NCBI RefSeq assembly: GCF_022376445.1
Contig: NW_025955049.1
Coordinates: forward strand, 1 to 64,000
Source of the DNA: Fomitopsis serialis
Taxonomy: Eukaryota > Basidiomycota > Agaricomycetes > Polyporales > Fomitopsidaceae
Direction of reading: 5' to 3'
DNA: 64,000 bases
Shown here: positions 44,761 to 56,466 of the stretch, piece after piece
How positions within the stretch are numbered: position 1 is the first letter of the stretch
Layout of the letters: each line of letters begins with the position of its first letter
The notes under the pieces: generated by a model
The model's input: only the letters and a program-made list of their open reading frames with translations
Database searches by the model: none
Told to the model about the DNA's origin: nothing
Position numbers and translations under genes: made by a program

Positions 44761-46358
44761 GGGACGACCGACGTGTGGCACGAGCGACCAGCAGCCGGAA
44801 GAACAGGAGCCCTACGCAGCGACGGGTCAGGGTTGCGTTCGACCTCAACACGTATAGCAGGCGGAGGCGGCGGCCAGGCGGGCGACGCGCAGCGCGCTCG
44901 ACTGCGTCGGTGTGTGAGGTGTGATTCCTCCACACGTGATACACGTGCACTTGTGACAGTACGCAATGGTGACAAGCAGTCACCGCAGCGAGGCCAGTTC
45001 CATGGTTATTACCACAACGAGCTTATTAGTTCCCCCAGTTCCATGATTTCCGCGAAGCTCGTGCATTCCCGAGACCTTTCGCTCTTGCGACAGTACTTAC
45101 CGGTGAGTTGTACGCCTCATTCACGACTCCTGCGTGCATGCATTACTGAGAGTTTGCATTCGCTCCCAGCAGACGCGGAGGCCATCGCAGGGGACGGACG
45201 ACGTCCAGCGTTCGTAACGGCGGTGAGCGGGCCACTTCAAGAGCTTCACTCGCGCTCCCCTCCTTCACTCTTCGCACACTGATCGCGCTTGGCAAAGAGC
45301 TGGGCCGCTAAGCGATCGCAGCCACGGGACGGCTACGCCCTCAGCGTGCCCGTCATCCCTTCCCCGTCGACGCTGAATTTAGCGTAGGCAGCCTCCTGGC
45401 ATGCCGCGCGGGGAAAGAAGTTAAGCTTGAGCTGGGCTCCAATGGGGCATCATGGTTGCACCTACCGGATCTTACCGCATTTTCGAGACTACAGCCTCAA
45501 ACTCGCTATTGTCCCTCGTCCACGTTCCGCGGCCGCCTATGCGTATCGCTTATGCGAACGGACCGCTCCACGACCATGTCCGTGCAGCGAGACTAACCGG
45601 CTTCAGCCACTTGCGTATGTGGGCCGGGCCGTGTGGCTGCGATGGCTGACCTCCTCGCGATTGTCGCTCCAAGCCGCGACTATACGAGTACGCTTTTCAC
45701 CGCCCAATAAATTTACACACCTCGGTCAGGACTCAGGACCAGGGGCTCCAAAACGGCAATGCAACCAAGCAATGCCCCAGCTGAGTACCATTTTCAACGT
45801 GGCATGAACGTACGCCGATCTGACCAGTTCCCCGTTGTCATCATGGGACACGCTCCTCCCTCCGGCACGCAGGCGCTTGTTCAAGTGCGGACTGCATTGT
45901 GCTCAACGAATATATGTGAGGTTCCCCCCACAGCGCTTTTGAGTCGCAAACTCTCGGCTCGACAGCAGCCCGCCACTCCATCGCACCTCCGGTGGTATGC
46001 ACCCGGCTCGTAGCTATAGCGTCCGACCCCGAAGGGCCAACCGGCACCGAGCCAGGCCGACCAGGTAAGTCTCCCTTGCGTCGCCATGGTCCGCCATGGT
46101 TAATGTTAGCGGTGCCCGAAACAGCGCGCGAGACAGCATGGACGACAGCCGCAGTAACCAGACGTCGTACCACAAGCGCGCGAGACTGGATGAGTCCGAC
46201 AAGGTGTGCGCGCCGTTCACAACGCCCCACAGCGAGGTGCCTTCAGCTCTGTGAGTTCCGCGCACGCGTGCACATCCGTCCTACGCTGACCAGACTGAAC
46301 GCATCATACTAGTCCCAACGAATTCTCATGGCAAGGTCATGAGAGCCACTCGGTTCAT
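44761..46358. other. No supported gene
   Basis: Several overlapping frames on both strands are open because the DNA is GC-rich, but none shows consistent splice sites or a known domain. Confidence 0.4.
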
Positions 46359-47551
46359 ATGGCCGGCGAGTTCGAGATTTCGCAAACACCCGCTGAGGTA
46401 CAAGACGAGCTACTCCGCATGATTGAGGAGGGAATCCGGCCGACGCCCTCGTTCCTGTTTGAGCTGCCGGATGCTGGTCTACCTCCCCAACATTCATACG
46501 TCCCAGATGCGCCGATGTGGCCCGTCTTGGGTCATGCCGCGACGGCGGAGGCAGTGGCGCACCCACCGTCATCGTTCTATGGGTACCTTCATGGTACCGA
46601 TGGATGTGACGGCTTACCATCCATACTGTCAGACACTGACGTCCCTGCCGTGGGCACGATCTACTCTGCGGTTAACCCCTTTGCACCCGCCATGGCGGAG
46701 AATCTACCGTACGTTTTCGCCATTCTGTATGGGCTTCGGTGGCTTTCATGCGTCTCTTCATAGTGTTCTACAGGGCGAGCATCAAGCCCTCAGAAACGCT
46801 GCGCCCTCTGGACTTGAACCGGGATCTGTCACCACCCAGGAGCTTCCCATTTGGTGGCCGACATATGGTGAAGGCGAGATTTATCTTGACAGGAGGTTAG
46901 TGATAAATGTACGGGTGACAAAAAAACTGACTCTACATTTCTGGGATTTTCAGTGCCACCGGTTCCGACTTTGGCGACGTCGTCGACTATCTTGAGACCG
47001 CACAGCCGCGAGCAAGCGGAGACATGTCGCACGTAGAAACCATGGCAGGCAACGCGGTGGATGCTCTTCAACCGCTACTGGCCGACATCTCACGTACCGG
47101 ATCTATCGGGTGCCTGAACGACTTTGGATTTGCGGATAACACGTCGTCGGCTGAGCTTCCCAGCATCCCGTCCTCTCCTGCGTTTCTTGCGTCCGGACAT
47201 GCGTTGGACAGGGTGCTCATGCTTGACGAGGGGGATGAATCTCCATGGGGCACGTCTAGTGAAGAGGCCTCGCATTCGGAGAAGCCAGCAGTGAGTGGCG
47301 TAGTCGGGCAGGGGCTCGATCAGCAGACAGCAGACAAAGTAAGCCGTCACTGGTGGTTGTATCTCTCTTTCTGACGGACGCCGTTATAGGAGAAATCTGC
47401 TGGCTTCACGCGAAAGCTACTCGAAATAACGCGCGACCTCGTTTACGGCGCATGCGATCGATTGCTGCCGGATACGTACGACGCCGTCCCCATCAGCACT
47501 ATGACGCCTACAAGCAGGACCAGTGCTCCGATCAGCACCGACTCGAGCTTC

Positions 47552-47588
<37 letters not shown>

Positions 47589-47770
47589 GCGAGAGGACGG
47601 CACCACCCACGGTTACGAGCACGGTAACGGCTACGATCACAGTCACGATTACGAGCGCGAGCGCTGCTGCCGATGTTGTAGGACCTGGTACCACTACCAC
47701 CACGAGGACGGTCGCTACGTCGGCCGTTGTCGCGGACGAAGATGCAGGGACAGCCACTCTGACGCTTTGA
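46359..47770 (+). CDS. Hypothetical four-exon protein with Thr/Ala-rich tail
   Basis: Exons: 46359-46708, 46764-46895, 46954-47338 and 47390-47770. Total 1248 nt (415 residues), phases consistent, introns 51-58 nt. The start codon lies in a good context directly before the acidic start MAGEFEISQTPAEVQDELLR. The first 330 residues are acidic and Pro/Ser-rich, with LPIWWPTYGEGEIYLD as a more structured stretch. The last 100 residues are Thr, Ala and Val runs encoded by ACGACG repeats (47550-47760). No known domain is seen and no regulatory role should be assumed. Confidence 0.55.
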
Positions 47771-48644
47771 TTCGTACGAGACCGTCATAGAATAAGAACA
47801 AACGCATTCCCTTTCCTCATTGCTCCGATCCGTCTGTATCTGTACCCCGTCTCACGTCGCTCTGCCCTGTGTTGTTTGTCGGTACCTGCCTTGCTTGTCG
47901 GTACCTGCCTTGAATGTATAGATGTTGCTCGACGGGCTGAGTGTTCAGAATGGCCAAGTTTCGGCGATCGACTATATGAATTGCTCGATATCTACGGGTC
48001 TCCCCACCCCCAAGTTCTTGACGAGCATGCGAACTAGCCTCGAGCCGGCAGCTGAATTTCGAAGCTTGAAGGGTCGGACGCTCTCGTACTGGAGCCCGAG
48101 AGCGGCCAATTCACTCGCCGCGACGCCGCCGTACAGTGGCGCTGCACCGACTCGGCGGTGGGCTCGCACTGCGCAAGCCAGCGCCTCCCATATGTAAGCG
48201 CCCGCTTCATCGCAAGCGTCCGAGTCGACAACCAGCTCCTCCTCATGACATCACCTTTCGTTCTGCACTGCTTGCCCGTTCTCCGTCCCAATGACCCTAT
48301 ATGTCTCCTTCCATGACTTCTGTTCACGCGCCTAGGTCCGGATCAACACGTCTGCGACGGTTCGCCGACTACTATACCAGCTCGCTCAGATGCGCACCTG
48401 TGAGGTCAGAGTCTGTTCATGCATATCCACAAGAGCCTCATGGCAGCAGGACGAACGTTGGACATGCAGTCGCTGTGCTGCCTTGGGTGGTAGCGAGGGC
48501 GCGAAGTTTCTAACAGATATACTCTGCTCGCCCCTCATGCAAATGTCCAGGTACGTACATGCACACTGAAATACCATCCACGGCGATAAACAGTTGGACG
48601 ATTGGACAGACAACGATACAATGGAAACAATGCAACGGTGCAGA
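47771..48644. other. No clear gene
   Basis: An ORF at 47922-48197 (plus) is open but unsupported. A short duplicated phrase (GTCGGTACCTGCCTTG) occurs at 47879-47909. Confidence 0.35.
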
Positions 48645-49136
48645 CTACACCAATACTGGCAATTCGATGGGCAGACCTCGCGCAGTCGCAGTGGCGACAA
48701 CCTCGCTGCACTTGCGGAGGTATCTATTGCACATCGGTTTGATGAGTCTAGTCTCTAGAAGGGCGATACGATGCTCACTTTTGGACAGCTCGGACGGCCA
48801 GCGCCTGTGCACCAACGTCGGTGACGAACACCCAAGTACCCGCACGCATGACGATCAAGTCACCGCGCACTCGATGTCTGGTGAAATCTTCCTGAGCGCT
48901 TCGTTGACAGGAAGGGCGGGATCATAATGGGCAGCAACGAGGAATCGCTGTGCCCTTGCGCTGCCCACCAAGTCCACCCAAGTCTCCTGTAGATTACGCC
49001 CTGGACCAAGGACGGATTCTAGCGAAGGAAAGCGCGGGTGTGCCGAGGACTCGTTTCGTGGGGTAATAGTAGGTACGTGGACGCCGCGACCAACGCGGGC
49101 CTCTGAGCTGAATATCATCCCGCGGATGGATCTCAT
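48645..49136 (-). pseudogene. Hypothetical minus-strand gene remnant with a frameshift
   Basis: Two well-behaved coding stretches read on the minus strand: LGPGRNLQETWVDLVGSARA, ending LRKISPDI (49136 to about 48868), then VRGDLIVMRAGTWVFVTDVG (about 48866-48779). The second stretch leads into a GT..AG intron (48778-48748) and the final exon 48747-48645, ending IELPVLV. The two stretches are in different frames, joined at about 48867, which implies a one-base loss or an unresolved splice. The intron is short (31 nt), another warning sign. No family is recognised. Confidence 0.35.
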
Positions 49137-49477
49137 AGAACACTGGTGCCGGTGTCTGTCAGGTTCAAAAGGGCAGCTTCACTCAGCGCGCACTCACGTC
49201 TTTCGTCGCGCAGGCTTTCCGCAGAGTGGGCATGTTGAAAACTGGGGGAAGAAGCGCCACTTGGGGTGTGGTTTTGCGAGATTAACCTGGTGCATACGAG
49301 GTCTTTTGTCCTCATTCGCATACCCCGTCCAGGCTCTGATACTGACACGTGCGACGTGCATTGTCTACATCTGTATGACACGGGAGTGCCGTTGTATCCG
49401 TGTCTTGGACAGCATCGCCGGCAATGCGGATGACGGCGTACATGTAGAGCGAGTCATGTGCGAAAGTACGTCCAACG

Positions 49478-50118
49478 GTGCTAGACTCGAGCAGGGACAT
49501 TACGGCCACTCCTCAAAGCGTTCGCCGTGCTCGTCTACGATCTGACCGGGAGCTGCTGGCTAAGGTGCGATATCGCATACACGTGTTAGCTGCTATACGC
49601 ATCACCGTCTGTCCTAGGCCTTGCCCTCATATCTACGCTGGTACGTTCCGCCTAAAGGCTTTCCTCCAGGTAATCATGCCGACGTGTCATCCGCAATCAC
49701 TCTAGCTTGTGCCACGTCTGCTCTGCGGAGATGTCCCCCCGAATTAGCAGACAATGACGGCCGAGGAAGAGGACGCCGTGATCAAACTCGTGGCATCGTA
49801 AGGTGAGCGAGCGCCCAGCCACTCCTCCGCGATCCTCGAACATTCAACGCTCAGCGCTCAACGGTCAGCAAGTGTGCACCGTCGTCGACCGCTTTCTGCA
49901 TACGGTACGTACCGTAGTGCGGACGCTCCGACAGGTATGCTCACCCGGAAGGTATGCTCACCAGATCTGCGATGTAACACTCAGTATACCCGGCCAAACA
50001 ATGGAACACAGCCGGCCTGCTAGTAGCGCTGCCACGATGTGCACAAAGGAGCGTAGGTGGTTATAAATGCCGCATCCTCTTCGATGAGCTACGCCAACAA
50101 CTGCAACCCTCCGCCTAG
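49478..50118 (+). CDS. Hypothetical gene, 5' end unresolved
   Basis: Four segments join in phase: 49478-49564, 49618-49802, 49855-49904 and 49985-50118 (152 codons). The introns start GTGCGA, GTGAGC and GTACGT and end TAG, CAG and CAG. The product is basic: SVRRARLRSDRELLAK, then YLRWYVPPKGFPPGNHAD and a RGRGRRDQ patch, ending CRILFDELRQQLQPSA. No ATG is in frame in the first segment, so at least one upstream exon is missing. The stop lies 12 bp before the next gene's ATG. No domain is recognised. Confidence 0.45.
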
Positions 50119-50130
50119 CGTCGCGTCGAT

Positions 50131-50971
50131 ATGCACCCAACGTGTCCTGTGTGTGCGGTGGAGTATCCGCAGAACGCTGGAGTACTCCCTCACAGGCCAG
50201 TATCCATACTATGCGGTGAGTGCTGTTCGGACGTATGCACGTACTCATACTGATCGACGGGCCACCTTCCCGAAACTAGGCCACGTCTTCTGCCAAGAAT
50301 GCGTCGAGACTCTGATCGCACGCGACCAGTGCTGTCCGTACCGAGATTCTCTTCGCCTGATCGAAGCGGAGGATACTGTGCCCATACTCTTCAGTCCCGA
50401 GGCCGCTATCGCACCGACACTGCGTGTTAGGATTGATAGGTATGTTGATCGTCAATGCCCACGAGAGACTTCACTGAGTTACAGCCTCGTAGGCGCCTCG
50501 CCGTGTTATCAATGGAACAACAGCGTGTCGACAAGACTCTCAAACGCGTGGCTGCTAGTACCGAAATCGTTTCCAAACACGTCTGCGTGCAGCGAGCAAG
50601 TATCTCCAGGCATTACGGGAGCCTCGATCGCATCACGAACGAAGTGCGTGCACTTCAGAGGAAGGTGGGCGCCGTGCGCGCTGAATGTGTTCGTGAATAC
50701 GATGCAATTATCGCTCTTCGAGCGAAGGTGAGCTCCTCCGTGCCGTCTGGAAGTGTGCCAACGTCTTATTGCCCACAGTCTGCTGCGCAAGCATCTTCCT
50801 TGAGGGCTGAAGACGCCACCCCACAGCTGGGGGAGCAACGTCGTCGACAGAGGTCTCCGTCAGCAGCAAATACGGAGGATGCTCCGTCCGCGGTGAGTCC
50901 GTCCTTGAGTGAGGTATACTCTGTCACAGATTGATGACGATCCGAACACGCAGAAGCGACGCAAGACCTGA
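50131..50971 (+). CDS. RING-finger-like protein with coiled coil (tandem paralogue 1)
   Basis: Exons: 50131-50215, 50280-50439, 50493-50892 and 50930-50971; 687 nt, 228 residues. The N terminus has CPVC at residues 5-8, then CGHVFCQEC at about 28-36 and CCPYR where a RING would have CPxC, so the last zinc ligand is replaced by Arg or shifted. Residues about 83-155 form a heptad-rich helix (coiled coil), and the tail is basic (QKRRKT). RING-coiled-coil proteins usually act as ubiquitin ligases, and the altered ligand puts that in doubt here. The neighbour at 51480 shares two intron positions: inside the Cys-Gly codon pair (phase 1) and after IDR (phase 2). The pair therefore arose by duplication. 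Confidence 0.7.
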
Positions 50972-51479
50972 CTTTTGCGTGACACTTTGTGTCGTCGTCT
51001 TCTGCGAGAGACGGCGTTCGATTATCGGCGTCTGGAGGTGTACATTACGGCATATTGAATTCTTGGCTTTCGCTGGGTGTCTTAGCGCTCTAATGCCACT
51101 ATCGAAAGCTTGAGGCCTGAGGCCTGAGGCCGAGGGCCTGAGTACTCAATGGCTAGCTGCCGATGTGCACCGCTTCCCTCGAAGCCATTTCCGAGCACAC
51201 TGATTCCGAGCGCGGGACTCGAGCACTTATGGACCCACATGTACCTGCACGGCAGCGCGGATCCTGTCCCCTGAAGCTGAAGGCGTCCAAGTAGCTCGGG
51301 AAATCGATAGATCTAAGGAAACCAATAGATCACATCCTCCGGCTGGACCCCGGTACCTCCAAGACGTCAGTGTGTTACTTTGTTTGGCATTGCTCGGCAA
51401 AGTCCGATCTTGCCATCGCGATGAGTGGCTGAATGTACGCCGATGATCGACCCAACTTATCTGACAGGTCCGTGCAACC
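50972..51479. other. Spacer between the RING paralogues
   Basis: No gene is supported. GAGGCCTGAGGCCTGAGGCC at 51112-51140 is a short tandem repeat. Confidence 0.4.
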
Positions 51480-52163
51480 ATGCACATCGTCTGCGCTGTC
51501 TGTGAGGACCGACTTCGCGACAGCGACGAGTCCTCGTGGGTGTTTAGGTCGGCTTGCGGTGAGTGCGCATAACTCTTCCTGGTAAATGAGTAGCGCCACT
51601 CATGCGTCCTCATCCAGGTCATTTAATCTGTCGCTCGTGTCTGGAGTCCCTCGACAACGCCAACGGTCACCAGCAGGTATTGGTATGCGAAGACTGCAGC
51701 GCTGCAATTTCCAAGCAGGACTGCCGTAGAATCTATCTCAATCCGTGGTTGGTTGCAGACGCGTCGGACAACGAGATCAACGGCGCTATTGACAGGTGAG
51801 CCACTAAACTGCCTTCATCGTTTGCATGACATGTATGTCACTTCGTAGGGATGCCAATGTTTCCATGACATTGAAAGGCATTGTGGCCTCGCGACATCGG
51901 CTGCAGCTCTGCGAGAGCAAGCATCAGCTAGTGAAGCAAGAGCTGGACGATAACGTCGAGCTATCCACCGCGCTTCAATCCCAACTCGCGAATTTGGTCC
52001 AGACACGCTTGGCCATTGCCACAAGGCTACTAAGCCTTTCCACGAAGCGGGACGGTCTTCGTGCAGAGCGTGTTGAGCTGCAGGAACGGCAGCATGGCAC
52101 GGTAAGTTCTACATGTTTAGGAGGTTGAAAGTTATTTGACTGGGTCCGTAGGCTCCGGGGTGA
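51480..52163 (+). CDS. RING-finger protein with coiled coil (tandem paralogue 2)
   Basis: Exons: 51480-51558, 51618-51795, 51849-52101 and 52152-52163; 522 nt, 173 residues. The RING is complete: CAVC (residues 5-8), CGHLICRSC (about 26-34) and CEDC (about 49-52). It is followed by a helical, heptad-rich region (residues 90-170: LCESKHQLVKQELDD, TKRDGLRAERVELQERQ). The shape fits an E3 ubiquitin ligase that dimerises, but substrate and pathway are unknown. Intron positions match the gene at 50131. The last exon is only four codons including the stop, so the true end may differ. Confidence 0.7.
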
Positions 52164-52553
52164 TTAGCACTGGCAGGACCATCGCGTCTGTGCTCTTTAG
52201 AGCTGGCCATGCTCGAGCATGCTGTTGGTCGGTGTGTTCTGCCTGATCCCGCCGAATGTGTAGTTGTACGTGTACACCAATGGATCGTCTGCATTTCTGT
52301 CAACCCAAGTGTCATATACAAAAGTTTCCTCGTAGTCATGTGGTCTCTCCAACGCGGTCCCATTCTGTATACGAAACTACCTAAGCCACTGGGGAGATCT
52401 AGAAGACTTGTAAGTCGCGGTTTGTACGCCACAACCGAACTTCTCGTCACGTGGCTACCGCGTCGTCTTCGAGGCCGCCCTCCAAGTTCCCTCGCCCACG
52501 CTCTGGTCCATCACCCGCAGACAGTATATCCTAGCTCGCAGTTTCTTGTCACC

Positions 52554-53269
52554 ATGTCTGCTTTTGGGAGAGAAGGCACGGCCATGCTCGAAACTTATGA
52601 CGGCTCGACATGTGGCGGAGCCGTGCCCCCAAAGGATTGGCAGGTTAGTTGCCACGGTTCAGGCAGGCTTGATCACTGACGGGTTTTCAGCTCATATATG
52701 CCAATCGACACCGGTTCTCCGTCGACAAGCAGACGGAGACCCAGGGCCGAGACACTCGTGAGTCCCTTCAACGCGCACTGTTGTGCGAACACATCATATG
52801 TTCGCTGGTAGCTCGCACGCCCGAAGCGCTCTCATTCTCGACATTACCGAACTCCCATCGTGAATCGATATTTGGCTATCCACACGTCCACTACAGCGGC
52901 TTCGTATCACAGCGAAGGCATTTCGACGACATTTTGGAGCGTACCGAACCGGTGACGCTGCCAGTGAATACTAGTACAGCTCCCATGTTGGCAGAAGCCG
53001 GTGAGCACGGCTTCCGTGCGCTTTCCGATGGTACTGACACGGGGGACTGGCGGGAAGCCGAGGGTTACGCGGTTTGTCTGTGCCGCGTCTGTGCCACGCC
53101 CGTGCTACGTCTCTGCGGTAGCTTCATTGGCGACCTCCGACGATCGCCGCAGTTTCCGGTGAACTGTTCCGATACTGGTGAACCTGACAATAGGTGTGGC
53201 TCCGGCTCTGATGTGGAGGAACGTGGAGTGACCGAAACCCCTATAATTCTCAGTAGCATGTTAGGTTAA
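52554..53269 (+). CDS. Uncharacterised protein (tandem paralogue A)
   Basis: Exons: 52554-52643 and 52691-53269; 222 residues. The first exon encodes TYDGSTCGGAVPPKDWQ, and the intron (GTTAGT..TTTCAG) falls exactly after Gln, as in the paralogue at 53624. Shared segments after the intron include YANRHRFSVD, IICSLVARTPE and AGEHGFRALSDGTDTGDW. Past that point the two proteins diverge; this one has a short Cys-rich stretch (CLCRVCATPVLRLCG). The region upstream of the ATG holds AGTATATCC, similar in place to AGTATATAT before the paralogue, a possible TATA element. Function is unknown. Confidence 0.6.
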
Positions 53270-53623
53270 CACCAGACTGTTGAAGGCAATGGGTCGAGCG
53301 CGTTGAAGCGGCGTCGACGCCCGGGCCGAATGCTCAATTGACTCGTATAGCTGGAGGAAGCCGTCCTGAAGGTTCAACATTAAACCCGGCCACTCGGTAT
53401 GAGTATATGGGACTAGGTCTATAGTGAGACTAGATCTGCTCGGAACTTCGGTTACGGTTGCGGAGTGCGTATGTACTATGTCCGCAGACAAACCAAGACG
53501 CTTGGCCACGTGGGCGTGCGCTTTGTCTGTATCGGTGCAGCCGTCGGTTTGATCTCTCTCTGCGTTACGTTGCATCCTCTGCGGGCAGTATATATGCCTA
53601 TCTCATGCCAGCTTCTCATCTCC

Positions 53624-54814
53624 ATGTCTACATTCGAGCGGGAAAGCACAGTCCTTCTTGGAACCTACGACGGGTCAACGTGCGGCGAAGCTGTGCTCCC
53701 AAATGATTGGCAGGTGAGTGGCCGCTGTTCATGTAGGCCTATCCACTGACGTGTTTGCAGCTCACATACGCCAATCGACGCAGATTCTCCGTCGACATGC
53801 ACACGGAGCACACGGAGAGCCAAGGACAAGAAACTCGTGAGCGCTTTCACCGCACGCTGCCGTCGTGTATTGAAAGCATTATCTGTTCGTTGGTAGCTCG
53901 CACGCCCGAAACGGCCTCATTTCCGACGTCGAACTCTCCTCGTGAGGGGACAATGTTCAACTATCCAGACATCTACCACAGCAACTTTGCGTCACCGCAT
54001 TTTCACCTCGATGACGTTTCTGAGTGTACCCAGCCAGTGACGCTCCTACTGAACTCCAGTACAGTCCCTGTGATGGTAGAAGCCGGTGAGTACGGCTTCC
54101 GTGCGCTTTCCGATGGTAACAACATGGGTGACTGGCGTGCTACTTGGGAAGGCGAGGGTTTCAGCCGCTCACATGCGGCCGAATGGGAGAAGACGGCAAA
54201 CGGCCAGCCCTTGGTACTTGATGGTAATCGTCAAATGAGATGCTTTGCTTTTCGTGCTTGGTGACATCTTTCGACGGTAGGGACCTCTTTCTTGTATCCC
54301 GGCCACTCAACAGCCGCTCGCTCGGTGCGGGAGGAGAGTCTAGGGCCCTTTGTGGAACGGGATGCGTCCGTGCCAAATCAACCATCATCGTCCGACCAGT
54401 GGAAGGCCAATCCGGTGAGTGATAATGCTACCAGGGAGCAGTCTGTTAGTGACGGTTCGCCCGATACAGCTACGTCAGCCTACTCCGCCAGCTGGGGTCT
54501 CCGAGCACCGGACTATGCGCATCCGCCCCACATCATTCGAGTTCATTATTGAGCAGGAGGGCTCGTCACAGGCAATGAACTATGCCACTCGTCCTCAGGA
54601 ACTACGTCCTCCATGGAATGGCGACGCGGTGTCCTCGAGTGCTGTCTCAACGACGTGTCCCAGCAGCCTCCCAACGGCGTCTTCCGACGACCCATCGGCG
54701 CCTTCCAGCAACCTCTCAACGACACCGTCCAGCGACCTCCCACCAGCATCGTCCAGCAACCTCCCGACAGCATCGTCCAGCGACCTCTCAATGGACTCGT
54801 TGATGAGCCCTTAG
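53624..54814 (+). CDS. Uncharacterised protein (tandem paralogue B)
   Basis: Exons: 53624-53713, 53761-54223, 54281-54414 and 54479-54814; 1023 nt, 340 residues, in phase. The N-terminal 155 residues align with the gene at 52554 (TYDGSTCGEAVLPNDWQ, YANRRRFSVD, IICSLVARTPE, AGEYGFRALSDG), with the same first intron. The C-terminal 70 residues are an S/T/P-rich repeat of the type SSNLPTASSSDL from an approximately 36-bp DNA repeat (54640-54800). No domain is recognised. Duplication of both gene and upstream TATA-like stretch indicates a simple tandem duplication followed by divergence of the 3' halves. Confidence 0.6.
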
Positions 54815-55024
54815 CTCACCTACCCACCGAAAACGCCATTTACGGTCGATACAACGGTACACTAAGTCAGAACGGTCGACGCGCTGTCCGTCCGTTCGAG
54901 GGAACCGCCCGATGTTCGAAGCTCAAGCGTCAATGTTCGGAACCCTTAGCGGCGAAGTCACACGGTTTAGAAGAGTCACTACATTGGTAGGACTACGGAC
55001 AAGTACACGGCTAGGTCAAACTAA

Positions 55025-55941
55025 CTAGTGACGGCCTCGGCAACTCTCGTATCTATGGCCTCGACCTCCACACCCATGACCACCACCCCTACCCCTACGA
55101 ACAGACGGACCGGCGTCGAAGCTACGGTCAGTGTTGACGCGCTCGAACAGGCTTTCGAGCAACCCGACGAGGGTGCCGTGCGTACGGCGCTGGTCGACTG
55201 CGATGTTGTGAATCGCTCGACCCATGGACTCGAGGTTGTCGGGCAGCTGGCGGAAGTCGGACAGGGTCAACGTCTCGCGCTGATACTGTGGGTTCGCGAG
55301 AGGACGACGTTCGGCCTGGTTGACTTGTTCGAGCAGCACCAAGGTCTCGGACCACGCGATCGTAGGGTAGGGCGAACCTAGGATGTCTCCCTGGTTGCCA
55401 TCGCGGTGAAAGACCTCGTCGAGGTAACGCATCAACTCGTCGATCTCGGGGAACGACCTAGGAGCAGGAAGCGTATCGTTCGCTAGCAGGATGGCCCGGC
55501 TGCGGGACTCGAACAAGAATCGCTGTTCGAAGGTCGGTTCGATGGTTCGAACGATAGTCTAAGTTCGGAGGCACGTACAATCATCCAACGGACTCCGTGG
55601 GCCCAAGCCAGCCACTCTCCGGGACTGTTGGCATCGTATCGCGGCTCGACAAGTCCCTCGGTCTTGAGGACCTCTAGGAGGCGGTAGTAGCGGGCAGCAT
55701 ACGCTTCGGAAGTTGGGTCGAGGTGCGGCATGTTCGTGTAAGTCAGGCGAACTCCTGCAGCTGTCTCATATCTTCGAGGACTGTCACCGGCCCGGTTATG
55801 ACCTTCGCCGTTCGGGGACGGTCGCCCGTTATGCGGAACCTGCGGAAGGCCGAGTTGGATTCTCTCATGTGTTAGTAGGTCCGGGTCGAGCGTTGTGACA
55901 TTCTCCGATTGGCTGCTTTCCTTATCTCTTTCATTCATCAT
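55025..55941 (-). CDS. Uncharacterised 286-residue protein with RGG-like tail
   Basis: Exons: 55941-55579 and 55522-55025, with one 56-nt intron (GTACGT..AACAG) in phase 0. The middle holds ARYYRLLEVLKTEGLVEPR and GEWLAWAHGVRW. The second exon opens with RFLFESRSRAILLANDTLP, passes through a helical region, and ends in a Gly/Arg-rich tail (RRGRGGGHGCGGRGHRY), a pattern often linked to RNA binding. The truncated relative at 56-436 has the same intron. It sits divergently only about 35 bp from recognisable LTR sequence of the Gag-only family. It could be a Gag-like or element-carried gene, but there is no proof. Confidence 0.6.
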
Positions 55942-55974
55942 GTCTTGTATTTCTCTTGGCTCTCTTGGTCTTCG

Positions 55975-56466
55975 GACCGTATTTTCCTGTATATACTCTG
56001 GGACTTGTTCCCTTCGAATCTCAGAGACCCCCTTACCCTCTCAATCTCACCTCGCACCGGCGAGGTTCGTCAGTCAGCCAGTACGTTCGAAGTCAGCAAG
56101 TTCGCCAGTCAGTCAGTACGTTCGAAGTCAGTCAGTCAGTTCGCCAGTACGTTCGCCAGCTCGTAGTTGCCCCGAGAGGCTCTACACTTCTTCTCCTGCC
56201 GTCGCTCGCCTTCCTTGTCACTGTTCGTTCGACACGTCTGTCGAAACTCCCCCTCCTACCTTCGAGGCTTAGCCCTCGTCTTCGAACAGTCTTCGACATC
56301 TTCGAAGCTCCCCCACGTCGTTCGGAGTCTTGTCCGTCCTCCTCCTTCTTACCTAGACCACTGTACAGTCCCCCGTACATCTCATAGACGCAGAGGCCTC
56401 GCATACCACTGCTCGACCTCACGGTTGGGTTTTTGTGTGGCTTTTGTGTTCTTTTCGGTCGCGTCA
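55975..56466 (+). repeat. Partial 5' LTR of the second Gag-only element copy
   Basis: Matches the TATA-to-end part of the 979-bp LTRs of the element at 6966-13040, on the plus strand, from TGTATATACTCTGGGAC to the GCGTCA end at 56466. Many substitutions mark it as older. The upstream half of the LTR (U3) is not found; the sequence before about 55975 is unrelated and runs into the minus-strand gene ending upstream. Confidence 0.75.

Noticed and set aside
47443..47757. Apparent hydrophobic poly-Val minus-strand protein
   Set aside because: Antisense of the ACG/ACC repeats encoding the Thr-rich tail of the gene at 46359-47770.
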